Shown: positions 33,512 through 41,468, counted from the stretch's first letter. The stretch: 64,000 bases of DNA from JAYPAN01 sp049597955 (GCA_049597955.1 JBMYND010000002.1:186001-250000); one strand, 5' to 3'. Notes: generated from the letters alone by a model not told the origin. Program-made: numbers and translations.

Positions 33512-35617
33512 TCATCCGTTTTGCGAGTCATCGGCGCCAATTGTGGCGACCACATCTATTTTCCGGCTCTCCGGCAATTCATTGAATGACAGCACAATCA
33601 TGTCATCGAGGTGCTGGCGCACAATATGGGCGAATTGACGGCGAATATGCGGCGAGACCACCAGCACGGCCTGTCGACCTTCGGCTGACAATTGCTCGGT
33701 CGTTTGGGTCAGTGATTGCAATAATTGTTCGGCCAGACGATTATCCAGCACCAGCTCCTGCTCGCCGGATTGGCGCGCCATATTTATCAGCATATGCTCC
33801 AAATCGCCTTCCAATGTAATGACCGGCAGCGCCGTATTGAGCGGGGCGACTTGCTGTATCAGCAGACCGGCCAGTTCCGGGCGCAGGGCTTCGGCAATTT
33901 CCATTTGCGACAAATTGCGCGCCACCAATGGCGGCAGAGCCTCAAGAATGCGCCGCAAATCGCTGATTGGCACGCGCTCTTTCAGCAATTGGCGCAATAT
34001 ATTGGTCAATTCATGCAGCGCTACCAGTTTCGGCACCACGCTTTCCACCAGATTGGGCGCGCTTTGCGACAGATTATCCAGCAAAGCCTGAACATCATCT
34101 TGGCCAAAAAACTCACCGGCATATTTGTAAAGCAAATGGCTGACATGGGTGGCCATGACCGATTCCGGCGCGACCACAACATAGCCGCCGGCTTCCGCCT
34201 CGGCTTCCTGCTCATTGCGTATCCATACCGCATCCATGCCGAAAGTCGGGTCTTTCACCGACAAGCCATCGAGTTTTATTTGGCTGGTATCGCCGGGAAT
34301 GGCCAGTTTGCGATTGGGGAAAATCTCATCCTCACCGACAATGGTCTGGCCGACACGGACGCGATATTGATTGGCATCAAGGGTCAAATCATCGCGTATG
34401 CGCACGGCAGGCACAACAAAACCGAGCGACCGTGAGACTTGTTTGCGAATGCCGGTAATGCGATTGACCAATGGCCCGCCGACATTTTCATCGACCATTT
34501 CGACCAGCCCATAACCAATTTGAATGGAAATCGGCGCATTATCGGCGATTTCCGACAATTCAATTTTATCCGGCGATTCCTCAACTGTTTCGGCTTCGAC
34601 CTCGGCCTGCACTTCGGCGGCTTGGGTGGTTTTTTCGGTGCGCCGCACAAAATAAGCGGCCAGACCGGCAATCACCGCACCGGCGAGAAACAGGAAATTC
34701 GGCATACCCGGCACAAAGCCAATCAGCGTCATCACCGCCACAACCGGAATCCAGGCGCTGGACAGGCTGACCTGTCGGCCAATATGGGCGGCCATATTTT
34801 GCGTGGAGGAAACGCGGGTCACAATAATGGCGGTGGCAATGGCCAGCAGCAAAGAGGGGATTTGCGCGACCAGCCCGTCACCAATTGACAGCAAAATATA
34901 GATTTCCGCCGCTTGCGACAGCGCCATATCATGCTGGGCCAGCCCGATAATCAACCCGCCAATAATGTTTATCGCCAAAATCAGCAGCGCAGCCACCGCA
35001 TCGCCCTTGACGAATTTTGACGCACCATCCATCGCGCCGTAAAAATCGGCTTCTTTGGCAATTTCTTCGCGCCGATTGGCGGCTTCCTCTGTGGTGAGAA
35101 CACCGGCATTCAAATCAGCATCAATCGCCATTTGCTTGCCGGGCATGGCGTCAAGCGTGAAGCGGGCGGAAACTTCCGAAACCCTGCCTGCACCGCGCGT
35201 AATCACCACCAGATTGATGATTATCAGAATAATAAAGACAAAAATACCAACCGCATAATTGCCGGAAATAACAAATTCGCCAAAGGCTTCAATCACCTCA
35301 CCGGCGGCATCTGTGCCTTCATGGCCATTGCCCAGCACAATCCGGGTCGACGCGACATTCAAGCCAAGGCGCAAAATTGTGGCAATCAGCAAAAGCGAGG
35401 GAAAGGAGGAAAAATCAAGCGGGCGGAATGTGTTAATCGCCACCATTAATATCAGCAGGGAAACCAGAATGTTGGACACAAAGAAAACATCCAGCAACAA
35501 AGCGGGCAGGGGCAGCACCATCATGGCAATAAGCGCCAAAATGCCGATAGGCAGCACTGTGCCGGTCAAAATGGCGCGTGGGTCGTCCAACCCGAAACGG
35601 CGAAGTGTCATTTCCAT
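33512..35617 (-). CDS. flhA: FlhA, flagellar type III export gate
   Basis: 701 aa, full length. About eight N-terminal membrane helices (~residues 15-330) and the conserved cytoplasmic FHIPEP loop region: RFTLDAMPGKQMAIDADLNAGVLTTEEAANRREEIAKEADFYGAMDGASKFVKGDA. The C-terminal ~350 residues form the substrate/chaperone-docking domain (ending LVVSPHIRRQFAHIVRQHLDDMIVLSFNELP). First gene of flhA-flhF-flhG-fliA; a sigma-54 promoter lies ~165 bases upstream (35796-35781). fliP/Q/R and flhB are not in the window. Confidence 0.97.
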   Translation of the reverse strand: MEMTLRRFGLDDPRAILTGTVLPIGILALIAMMVLPLPALLLDVFFVSNILVSLLILMVAINTFRPLDFSSFPSLLLIATILRLGLNVASTRIVLGNGHEGTDAAGEVIEAFGEFVISGNYAVGIFVFIILIIINLVVITRGAGRVSEVSARFTLDAMPGKQMAIDADLNAGVLTTEEAANRREEIAKEADFYGAMDGASKFVKGDAVAALLILAINIIGGLIIGLAQHDMALSQAAEIYILLSIGDGLVAQIPSLLLAIATAIIVTRVSSTQNMAAHIGRQVSLSSAWIPVVAVMTLIGFVPGMPNFLFLAGAVIAGLAAYFVRRTEKTTQAAEVQAEVEAETVEESPDKIELSEIADNAPISIQIGYGLVEMVDENVGGPLVNRITGIRKQVSRSLGFVVPAVRIRDDLTLDANQYRVRVGQTIVGEDEIFPNRKLAIPGDTSQIKLDGLSVKDPTFGMDAVWIRNEQEAEAEAGGYVVVAPESVMATHVSHLLYKYAGEFFGQDDVQALLDNLSQSAPNLVESVVPKLVALHELTNILRQLLKERVPISDLRRILEALPPLVARNLSQMEIAEALRPELAGLLIQQVAPLNTALPVITLEGDLEHMLINMARQSGEQELVLDNRLAEQLLQSLTQTTEQLSAEGRQAVLVVSPHIRRQFAHIVRQHLDDMIVLSFNELPESRKIDVVATIGADDSQNG

Positions 35618-35780
35618 GACGGTTTATCCTCTCCGGCAATGACGGGAAATTGTCGGCTTTTTGTCGCTTGTGCCATGCCGTCGCATAGGCAATCAGCCAA
35701 AAACCTTTGCAAATCCGTCATTTTCCTCTCCTTTGCCCGGCCCTGAAAAGGGCGCGAGCGACTGTCTCACCGGGTTAAGA

Positions 35781-35796
35781 GGCAAAAAGCGTGCCA
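35781..35796 (-). promoter_or_regulatory. Sigma-54 promoter for flhA-flhF-flhG-fliA
   Basis: Minus strand TGGCACGCTTTTTGCC, a full -24/-12 match with GG and GC ten bases apart. It leaves a leader of about 155 bases before flhA. Confidence 0.82.
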
Positions 35797-35886
35797 TTAT
35801 GTGTGACGGCGTCTGATGGCGGTAAAAGCTGTTGGCTGATAAGGGGCGGGGTGGCGATTGACCGGATTATCGTGTCATTTGCCGAT

Positions 35887-35903
35887 TGGCACGAATAATG
35901 CAT
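35887..35903 (+). promoter_or_regulatory. Sigma-54 promoter for the flgP-like operon
   Basis: TGGCACGAATAATGCAT, GG-N10-GC spacing exact, 42 bases before the ATG at 35945. Confidence 0.82.
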
Positions 35904-35944
35904 CACACAGGCGACAGATTTGTTAGCGTGCATTGGAGATGAAC

Positions 35945-36403
35945 ATGTCACGAGCCATACGAAATATCTTGAGCGTCGGTCTTGCCGTTACCGTGCTGAC
36001 CGCTTGTTCCGGCTTTGGATTTGGCAAGCGCGGCTTTGCCGGATTCGGTTCGGAAGTTGATGTCAGCAAAATTGCGACCATCACTGCTATTGGTTATGCG
36101 GTGATTTCAACCCAGCCCGGCAAAACCGATGCGCAGCGTCGGTTAATGGCCATTCGCGCCGCCCGCATGTCGGCCATGCGTGATTTGGCCGAGCAAATTC
36201 ACGGCCTGAAAGTTGACGGCAATACAACAGTTGTCGATTTAATGGTGCAGAATGATACGTTCCGCGGCGTGGTCAGCGGCATTATTCGCGGCGCGCGCAC
36301 GGTGCGCATTAATCCGGCAGGCGATGATACTTATGAATTGGTTCTGGAAATCGACCGCGCCATGATTGCCGGCCTGTTATCTTCGGCCCGCCAAAACGTC
36401 TGA
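35945..36403 (+). CDS. flgP: FlgP-like flagellar outer-membrane lipoprotein
   Basis: 152 aa from ATG 35945 (GGAG 6 bases upstream; ATG 35939 and TTG 35933 are in frame). Lipobox LTAC with Cys21. The body resembles the LPP20/FlgP family: AIGYAVISTQPGKTDAQRRLMAIRAARMSAMRDLAEQIHG, VDLMVQNDTFRGVVSGIIRGARTV, YELVLEIDRAMI. In Vibrio, FlgP is part of the H-ring around the basal body, and in Campylobacter it builds the basal disk. Next to an FlgT-like gene and first behind a sigma-54 promoter, which supports a flagellar role. Confidence 0.82.
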   Translation: MSRAIRNILSVGLAVTVLTACSGFGFGKRGFAGFGSEVDVSKIATITAIGYAVISTQPGKTDAQRRLMAIRAARMSAMRDLAEQIHGLKVDGNTTVVDLMVQNDTFRGVVSGIIRGARTVRINPAGDDTYELVLEIDRAMIAGLLSSARQNV

Positions 36404-36415
36404 GGCAGGCTTAAT

Positions 36416-37723
36416 ATGCACCGCGCCTTATTCCGCTCTGCCATTTTGGCATTGTTGATGCTGCCCTTTGCCGGGGCAGCTTTGGCGCAGGCGCAAAAGC
36501 CGGGTCAAGCACCTCTGCCGGACATGCCGAGCTATAAAGCGGATGTCGGGCCGGGCGAAGCGCCCCAAGCAATGCCTGATTTTCGCGCTGTTCCGGTTAA
36601 TTTACCTTATGATCAAGCTGCCGCCGCCGGTGCTGCGCCAAAACGCGCGGCGCGCACGGGCGTTGAAATTGTCGAAGCCACCGGTCGCGCCATTATGATG
36701 CCGGGGCGCGATAAAGCCATTGCCCGCCGCCGCGCTTTGTCCGAAGCACTGTATTATGCCGCCATTAAAAGTGCTGCGCGGGTTGACGGCTTTTCGATGA
36801 TTGATTTGCAAACCGCGCTGAACGAACAAGTTTTGGTGCAGCCCGCTTCTGATATTGTCGATTATACGATTTTGTCGGAAGGCGAAAATGGCGACCATTA
36901 TGAAATCACCATTCGTGCCGTTGCCGCGCCCGATGCCGAAAAACTCTGCGCCTTTGACCATAAACGTCGGCTCACTGTTTTTGCGCCATTGATGGAAATC
37001 GCCCCCGATGTGCCGGTTTGGGCGACCCCGGCGGCGCGCAAGGCACTGGCCAGTGTGATGCAGACAATAGAGCGCCATGAAAAGCTGGAATTGCGCCTGG
37101 CCATGCATCAGGAATTGAATTTACTGTCGGCGCGCGGGCGTGATGACATGATGGATTACACCTCATTGGTCAGTGGCACGCGCATTCGCCCCAGCGATTA
37201 TGCGCTGGTGCCGACAATTGAAATGCGCAAAGTGACCTCGCGCAAATATGGCTTTGTCGAAACCGAAGCCGTGGCGATGGATGTGCGTTTTGACATTTAC
37301 ACAGGCTCGACTTTTGAGCCGGTTTTGAGCCGCGTGTTCAAAGCCAGCGCCTCGGCCGGTGTTGAAAGCTTTTTTCACGGGCTGAATGCGATGTCGCGCC
37401 CCGGCCCTGATGACCAGACCCGCCAATTGCGCGGCGGGCTTGAAACAATGGTCGAAGACACGATTGACGCATTGGTCTGTCAGCCATTGAAAGGCATTTT
37501 GGCCAAAGACCCGAATGATAACCGCTTTTATGTCCAAATTGGCAGCCGTCACGGGGTGACGCGCGACCAGCTTGCGGTTATCGCGCTCGAAGAGCGCAAT
37601 TGGACTGCCATGCAGGTGCGCAATGTGCAGTTTGAACGTGCCTATGTTGAACCGCTTGACCCGAGCCGCAAGCTGGATGCTTTGCTGGGGATGCAAGTGC
37701 GCTTTATGGAGACCAGCCGATGA
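36416..37723 (+). CDS. flgT: FlgT-like flagellar H-ring protein
   Basis: 435 aa. Signal peptide ~1-26 (ending ALAQA). N-terminal region VEIVEATGRAIMMPGRDKAIARRRALSEALYYAAIKSAARVDGFSMID has the FlgT N-domain pattern (shared with FlgP), with a middle domain and a C-terminal domain ending LDALLGMQVRFME. FlgT forms the H-ring with FlgO/FlgP in Vibrio, and a distant homologue is needed for rotation in Rhodobacter sphaeroides. Follows the FlgP-like gene by 12 bases; its stop overlaps the next start (ATGA). Homology is distant and judged by pattern. Confidence 0.72.
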   Translation: MHRALFRSAILALLMLPFAGAALAQAQKPGQAPLPDMPSYKADVGPGEAPQAMPDFRAVPVNLPYDQAAAAGAAPKRAARTGVEIVEATGRAIMMPGRDKAIARRRALSEALYYAAIKSAARVDGFSMIDLQTALNEQVLVQPASDIVDYTILSEGENGDHYEITIRAVAAPDAEKLCAFDHKRRLTVFAPLMEIAPDVPVWATPAARKALASVMQTIERHEKLELRLAMHQELNLLSARGRDDMMDYTSLVSGTRIRPSDYALVPTIEMRKVTSRKYGFVETEAVAMDVRFDIYTGSTFEPVLSRVFKASASAGVESFFHGLNAMSRPGPDDQTRQLRGGLETMVEDTIDALVCQPLKGILAKDPNDNRFYVQIGSRHGVTRDQLAVIALEERNWTAMQVRNVQFERAYVEPLDPSRKLDALLGMQVRFMETSR

Positions 37724-38172
37724 CAAAAATCAGGTTTTTGGCCGTAACAACGCTTTTGTCGCTGCCTTTGGCGGCGCTTTTGGCCATGTGTGTGCCGGCG
37801 GTGGCCGCCGAGCCGATTGTGGTCTTGCATGACAATCATCGCGGTCGGGTGATTGATGCGGATAAAAGCAATCGCTTTCTTGCCGACCCGGATTTCACCA
37901 CCACCCATCGCGTCAAGAAAAACGAGACATTGTTCATTATTTTGAACCGCTATTATGGCCGCCAGGGCTTTGACCGCAGTGTCTTGCGCCTCGCAGTGGT
38001 CAAAAAAAACCCGCATGCATTCGCCCGTGGCAATGGCAATTTCCTGTTCGCCGGAAAAGTTTTGCGCCTGCCTTCGGTCAATGAAATGCGCGATATGGTG
38101 TTGGTCGGGCAGAAATCATCCGCCCCAACTGCAGGCGGGCGCAGCAAGGAAATATATTTCCATGGGTTTTAG
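37720..38172 (+). CDS. Periplasmic LysM-like/FimV-like protein
   Basis: 150 aa. Signal peptide ~1-30 (ending AVAA). Residues ~60-120 look like a LysM module: THRVKKNETLFIILNRYYGRQGFDRSVLRLAVVKKNPHAFARGNGNFLFAGKVLRLPS, where the NPHAF..GN phrase is the FimV-type variant. LysM binds peptidoglycan. Position between FlgT-like and FlgA suggests it helps seat the basal body in the cell wall. Overlaps the upstream gene by 4 bases and flgA by 11. Confidence 0.75.
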   Translation: MTKIRFLAVTTLLSLPLAALLAMCVPAVAAEPIVVLHDNHRGRVIDADKSNRFLADPDFTTTHRVKKNETLFIILNRYYGRQGFDRSVLRLAVVKKNPHAFARGNGNFLFAGKVLRLPSVNEMRDMVLVGQKSSAPTAGGRSKEIYFHGF

Positions 38173-38962
38173 GGCGTCAATGGCAGGTTTTATGATGTTG
38201 CTCGGCCTTGGGCTGGGCGCGCAGGCTGCTGCGTCCGGGCAGGGCGCGGATAATCTGCCGGACATGCCACCCCTTATTCTCGGCAGCGATATTATCGCGC
38301 TGGTCGAAACCACGCTGCAAGGCACTGGCGTCCCCATTGCCTTGAAACTCAACCCGCAAAAACGGTTTTATCGCTGTGGCGGCGATTTGAGCGCCACACA
38401 GGCTTTCGGCAATTGGGCGACGATTAAAATTTCGTGCCCTGAACCGACCGACTGGCAGGTTTTTGTGCGCAATAATTTACAATCCGCCGCCGCCGCCGCT
38501 GTCAAGGCGTCGGAAAAGGCCGAAAATGACGCAATGGGCGGGCTCGAACGGGTTGTTTTGGCGCGCAGCGTTGCTAGGGATGAAGTGCTGACCAAAGACC
38601 ATTTGGCCCTGCAACCGGTTGCCCGCCAGTCTGTGCCGGGCAGTTTTGCCAGTCTTGAGGATGCGATGGGGCGGCGGCTGAAAAATGCCTTATCGGCAGG
38701 GCGGATTTTGCAGGCGCGTCATCTTCACCCTGATTGGCTGATAAAAAACGGACAAAGCGTGCAAATTGAGCATAATGGGCGGGGAATTTCGGTCATATCT
38801 GCCGGGCGCGCCTTGGAAAATGGCGAATTTGGTGATTTGGTGAAGGTTGAAAACAGCGCCAGTGGCGAGATTTTGGATGTTTTTGTGCAGTCGCGGAAAA
38901 AAGTGACAACGGATGCTAAATTTTCCCGCCGCCGCGTCGTAACGCTAGATGTAGGAGAGTAG
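38162..38962 (+). CDS. flgA: FlgA, P-ring assembly chaperone
   Basis: 266 aa from ATG 38162; ATG 38180 is possible. Signal-like N-terminus (AGFMMLLGLGLGAQAAA). The C-terminal ~130 residues carry the SAF/FlgA pattern: VVLARSVARDEVLTKDHLAL, MGRRLKNALSAGRILQARHL, IKNGQSVQIEHNGRGISVISAGRALENGEFGDLVKVENSASGEILDV. Helps FlgI assemble into the P-ring. Unlike many alphaproteobacteria it is not between flgG and flgH but in the FlgP/FlgT operon. Confidence 0.88.
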   Translation: MGFRASMAGFMMLLGLGLGAQAAASGQGADNLPDMPPLILGSDIIALVETTLQGTGVPIALKLNPQKRFYRCGGDLSATQAFGNWATIKISCPEPTDWQVFVRNNLQSAAAAAVKASEKAENDAMGGLERVVLARSVARDEVLTKDHLALQPVARQSVPGSFASLEDAMGRRLKNALSAGRILQARHLHPDWLIKNGQSVQIEHNGRGISVISAGRALENGEFGDLVKVENSASGEILDVFVQSRKKVTTDAKFSRRRVVTLDVGE

Positions 38963-38965
38963 ACA

Positions 38966-39256
38966 ATGGTTGATTCTGTAAAGAGCACTGTTAGTCGGGT
39001 AGACCCTCAGCTGACGCGGGGGAAACCCGCAGCGCCAAAGCCGGAGCCGGTTGAAGGCACGAAAAATGCCGCTCAGCAGGCCGATATGGCTGCCTCGGCA
39101 GGCCAAGCCGCCATTAAGGAGATGGCAGCAACGCCACCGATTGATGTCGAGGCCGTCAAAGGCATTAAAGAGGCGATTAAGCGTGGGGAATATCCTGTAG
39201 ATCTCGATCGTGTATCAGATGCGCTAATGGATGCCTATAGGGACTTGAAAGCATAA
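38966..39256 (+). CDS. flgM: FlgM, anti-sigma-28 factor
   Basis: 96 aa. Disordered Pro/Ala/Lys-rich N-terminus, then the sigma-binding C-terminal helices PPIDVEAVKGIKEAIKRGEYPVDLDRVSDALMDAYRDL, the FlgM signature (RVxxIKxxIxxGxYxVDxxxVAxxLL). Holds FliA until the hook is complete and FlgM is exported. AGGAGAG precedes the ATG. Three bases after flgA and 23 before the FlgN-like gene, as in many flgA-M-N clusters. Confidence 0.92.
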   Translation: MVDSVKSTVSRVDPQLTRGKPAAPKPEPVEGTKNAAQQADMAASAGQAAIKEMAATPPIDVEAVKGIKEAIKRGEYPVDLDRVSDALMDAYRDLKA

Positions 39257-39279
39257 TCCTTCCGCGCTAGGCGTAAGGG

Positions 39280-39579
39280 ATGACAGAGAGTCAAAAATTG
39301 GATGAGACGCTGGCAGCGTTCAAGCAATTGCTTGAACGCGCCTTCGCGCTTGTGTCAAAGCCGCAAGACTATGCCGCGGCCATGCTAGATATTGATGGGT
39401 TTCTTGAGACCCATAAAGAGCTGCTGGCGCAAGCCGGCAATCTGACGGCAGAGCAAAAACAGCAAATGGCGGAAATTATGGCCGGACTGGCCAGGCTGGA
39501 AATGCAAAATGAGGCGCGTCGAAAATGGGTTGCTTCCTTGAATGAGAGCCTTGCATCGGATGGCCAAGACACGCCATAA
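39280..39579 (+). CDS. flgN: FlgN-like export chaperone for hook-filament junction proteins
   Basis: 99 aa, helical throughout (LDETLAAFKQLLERAFALVSKPQDY, DIDGFLETHKELLAQAGNLTAEQKQQMAEIMAGLARLEMQNEARRKWVASLNESL). Shape, size and position after flgM fit FlgN, the chaperone for FlgK and FlgL. Sequence conservation in this family is low, so the call leans on context. Its expected clients, the giant FlgK and FlgL, are both in the window. Confidence 0.7.
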   Translation: MTESQKLDETLAAFKQLLERAFALVSKPQDYAAAMLDIDGFLETHKELLAQAGNLTAEQKQQMAEIMAGLARLEMQNEARRKWVASLNESLASDGQDTP

Positions 39580-39608
39580 TAAAACAGTAAAGGTTTGAGT
39601 TTGAGTAT

Positions 39609-40139
39609 ATGTCCGAGGCGGCCGGCAACATTATTGATTTTTACAGCTCGGCATCGGGTCTGCCGCTCATCGTGCTTCTGGTCACGGCAGCGATTGCGGT
39701 CGGTGCGATTGTCGCCTTTCTCCAAAGCCGTAATGCATCAAATCGGCTGGTGCTTGAAATCAAAAAACACAATGAACAAATGGCCAAACGTCTGGCCACT
39801 ATGCAGCTTTTGATTGAGCAAAAAGAGCCGGAACTGGAATTTGATACATCCGACACGCTGATGCGCCAGCTTAAGCCGGAATTTGACCGGCTGACCGAGC
39901 TTATTCGGAGCCTGCGCGATGAAACAACCAAATTATCGGAAAATGTTGGTGAGCAGCAATTAATATCGGAAGCGATAGAAATGGCGCGCGCCGGTGCGAA
40001 ACGCACTGATATTGTTGATAAAACAGGCCTGACGGCAGAGCAGGCCGACGCTATTGTCCGCTTTCACGGGCCGAAACAGCCTTCAGATAAAAAAGATATT
40101 GCCAAGCAAGATGAGGCACCGGAGACACCAGAGACATAA
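39609..40139 (+). CDS. DUF2802-type membrane protein of the flagellar locus
   Basis: 176 aa. One N-terminal membrane helix (GLPLIVLLVTAAIAVGAIVAFL, ~18-39), a coiled-coil stretch (~40-115), then QLISEAIEMARAGAKRTDIVDKTGLTAEQADAIVRFHG, which matches the DUF2802 pattern found in proteins beside flagellar and chemotaxis genes in gammaproteobacteria. The end looks like a helix-turn-helix, though the function is unknown. Last gene of the operon begun at 35945. Confidence 0.75.
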   Translation: MSEAAGNIIDFYSSASGLPLIVLLVTAAIAVGAIVAFLQSRNASNRLVLEIKKHNEQMAKRLATMQLLIEQKEPELEFDTSDTLMRQLKPEFDRLTELIRSLRDETTKLSENVGEQQLISEAIEMARAGAKRTDIVDKTGLTAEQADAIVRFHGPKQPSDKKDIAKQDEAPETPET

Positions 40140-40172
40140 GGCGCCAGAGAGATAAGGCGCCAGAGAAATAAG
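40136..40172. repeat. 16-bp tandem repeat, 2.3 copies
   Basis: ATAAGGCGCCAGAGAG at 40136 and again at 40152, with a third start at 40168. It includes the stop codon of the DUF2802 gene and fills the convergent gap to 40192. Confidence 0.88.
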
Positions 40173-40191
40173 ACGGGCGCTTGCCACCAGA

Positions 40192-40545
40192 TTACATGGA
40201 AAAAGTTTCCGACAGGGGACAATTCACGCGGATGAATTTTTTGTCGCGGAATATGCTGGCTTCGCCGGTTTCCGGCACGAAGCCGATTTCCAGCTCGGCC
40301 CCTGATATTTGAACGCGGCCATTGTCTTTTTCGACTGCCGCCTCATAGCTATTGCCATAGCGATTGACAAAGCCGGTCAATTTGCCCGACCGATTATGTA
40401 TTTCCAGCCCGTCAAGGCCAAGCACATTGCTGTCGCAGGCAAATTTGCGCGACTCAAACCGCACCATGCTGTCGCACGCCGCCATTGTCAGCCCGGCCAG
40501 CAAAATTGATATGATAACAGGCTTAGCTGTCGCGTTAGGTTTCAT
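40192..40545 (-). CDS. Small lipoprotein of unknown function
   Basis: 117 aa from the ATG at 40545; the larger open frame upstream is the out-of-frame shadow of the acidic repeat gene. Lipoprotein signal with TMAAC (Cys24). The mature part is short and mostly beta (FACDSNVLGLDGLEIHNRSGKLTGFVNRYGNSYEAAVEKDNGRVQISGAELEIGFV). Three cysteines (24, 37 and 109 in VNCPL) leave one possible disulfide. Overlaps the end of the upstream acidic gene by 11 bases and so is probably co-translated. Confidence 0.7.
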   Translation of the reverse strand: MKPNATAKPVIISILLAGLTMAACDSMVRFESRKFACDSNVLGLDGLEIHNRSGKLTGFVNRYGNSYEAAVEKDNGRVQISGAELEIGFVPETGEASIFRDKKFIRVNCPLSETFSM

Positions 40546-41368
40546 CGGCTTCTCCGTCTGCGGCGGCTTCTTCCGCGTCATCATCTTCTGTATTGGCAGC
40601 GTCCTCTTCTTCAGCGTCTTCTTCAGCATCTTCTTCTTCAGCTTCTTCTTCAGCTTCTTCTTCAGTGTCTTCTTCAGCGTCTTCTTCGTCAGCATCTTCT
40701 TCGTCAGCATCTTCTTCGTCAGCATCTTCTTCTTCAGCGTCTTCTTCTTCAGCGTCTTCTCCCGCTTCGGCGGCATCTTCTTCGGCGGCTTCTTCAGCAT
40801 CATCTTCCGCTTCGGCGTCGTTATTGTCGCGGATTTCAACCGCCGTCACTTCGCCCTCGGCGACATCATCACCGGTAATATCCTTATCGGTCAGCTCAGC
40901 CTTATTGGCCTCAAGCAAACGCTCTGCGTCTTCTTCCTTCACATCGACGATAACGCCGGCGGGAAATTGAAAGCCGTAAACCTCGGCATCTTCAATAATG
41001 CGGACACGTTTCATGCCGGGGCGGATTTCGCTGCTCATGCCGCCATGGGCGACAATCACATTCGGATTGCCTTCCTCCTCTTGGGCTTGTTTTTTCTTCT
41101 GCCCTTTGCTTGTCACCGCCGGTTCAATGCCGGCCAAATTATTGATATGATTACGGATAATCACAACCCGCGCGGCCAAAGCGGCGATGCGGCGCGTTTC
41201 ATTCTGTTCGGTCGCCAGCACTTTTTGAACAAATTCGGCAATCTCATTTAAGGGCTTGCCATCAAAACGCTCGATAATTTTGTCGCGCAATTCGGTAATT
41301 TCAGGCGACAGGCGGCGCACCATGCCGCGCCTTGGCGCCAGACCGGCATCTTTATCCAGCATACTCAT
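40535..41368 (-). CDS. Unknown protein with a highly acidic repeat tail
   Basis: 277 aa from ATG 41368 (GGAGA 8 bases upstream). Residues ~1-190 look folded: SPEITELRDKIIERFDGKPLNEIAEFVQKVLATEQNETRRIAALAARVVIIRNHINN is helical, followed by a beta region (VRIIEDAEVYGFQFPAGVIVDV). From ~190 on it is nearly all Glu, Asp and Ala, with five 15-bp units giving EEDADEEDADEED-type repeats. No signal peptide or membrane helix. Not recognised. A sigma-54 promoter overlapping that of flgB drives it, so a flagellar link is plausible. The repeat tail could bind cations or basic proteins, or simply be disordered. Confidence 0.75.
   Translation of the reverse strand: MSMLDKDAGLAPRRGMVRRLSPEITELRDKIIERFDGKPLNEIAEFVQKVLATEQNETRRIAALAARVVIIRNHINNLAGIEPAVTSKGQKKKQAQEEEGNPNVIVAHGGMSSEIRPGMKRVRIIEDAEVYGFQFPAGVIVDVKEEDAERLLEANKAELTDKDITGDDVAEGEVTAVEIRDNNDAEAEDDAEEAAEEDAAEAGEDAEEEDAEEEDADEEDADEEDADEEDAEEDTEEEAEEEAEEEDAEEDAEEEDAANTEDDDAEEAAADGEADET
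40681..40755. repeat. 15-bp tandem repeat, 5 units, in the acidic gene
   Basis: CTTCTTCGTCAGCAT three times (40681-40725), then CTTCTTCTTCAGCGT twice. The wider 40602-40760 region is built from imperfect CTTCTT/CAGC units. Confidence 0.93.
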
Positions 41369-41390
41369 TTTTTGGTCTCCATCATCGGTT

Positions 41391-41407
41391 TGGCATCCAA
41401 TTTGCAA
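41391..41407 (+). promoter_or_regulatory. Sigma-54 promoter for flgB-flgC-flgD-flgE-flgF
   Basis: TGGCATCCAATTTGCAA, with GG (41392-3) and GC (41404-5) ten bases apart. It lies 62 bases before flgB. The -12 element is shared with an opposite promoter. Confidence 0.8.
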
Positions 41408-41419
41408 TTTCCAGACCAA
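41402..41419 (-). promoter_or_regulatory. Opposing sigma-54 promoter for the acidic repeat gene
   Basis: Minus strand TTGGTCTGGAAATTGCAA: GG (41417-6), ten bases, then GC on the same base pairs 41405-4 used by the plus-strand promoter. The -24 element is weaker (TGGTC). Predicted start ~41392, giving a ~24-base leader. Confidence 0.55.
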
Positions 41420-41468
41420 TGGGCCGGTTTTTCAATGAATTTTTCGGTCGGTTTTGAAGGGTTGAACA

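Larger units (their letters stand above)
35618..35944. other. Divergent intergenic region between flhA and the flgP-like operon
   Basis: 327 bases without a gene. Contains a sigma-54 promoter on each strand (35796-35781 minus, 35887-35903 plus) and therefore serves as a two-way flagellar control region. The ~160 bases before flhA include GGAGAGG near its ATG. An enhancer site for a FlbD/FleQ-type activator is expected here but I cannot pick it out. Confidence 0.7.

Noticed and set aside
40546..40839. N-terminal Lys-rich extension of the small lipoprotein
   Set aside because: Out-of-frame reading of the acidic repeat. The lipoprotein signal beginning at 40545 marks the real start.
40364..41251. 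Open frame on the plus strand with long Phe/Ser repeats across the acidic gene
   Set aside because: It is the antisense image of the Glu/Asp codon repeats; no ribosome-binding site, and it is unlike a membrane protein outside the repeat.
41370..41419. Longer start for the acidic-repeat protein (MVWKLQIG...)
   Set aside because: It would include the promoter region; ATG 41368 has GGAGA at the right distance.
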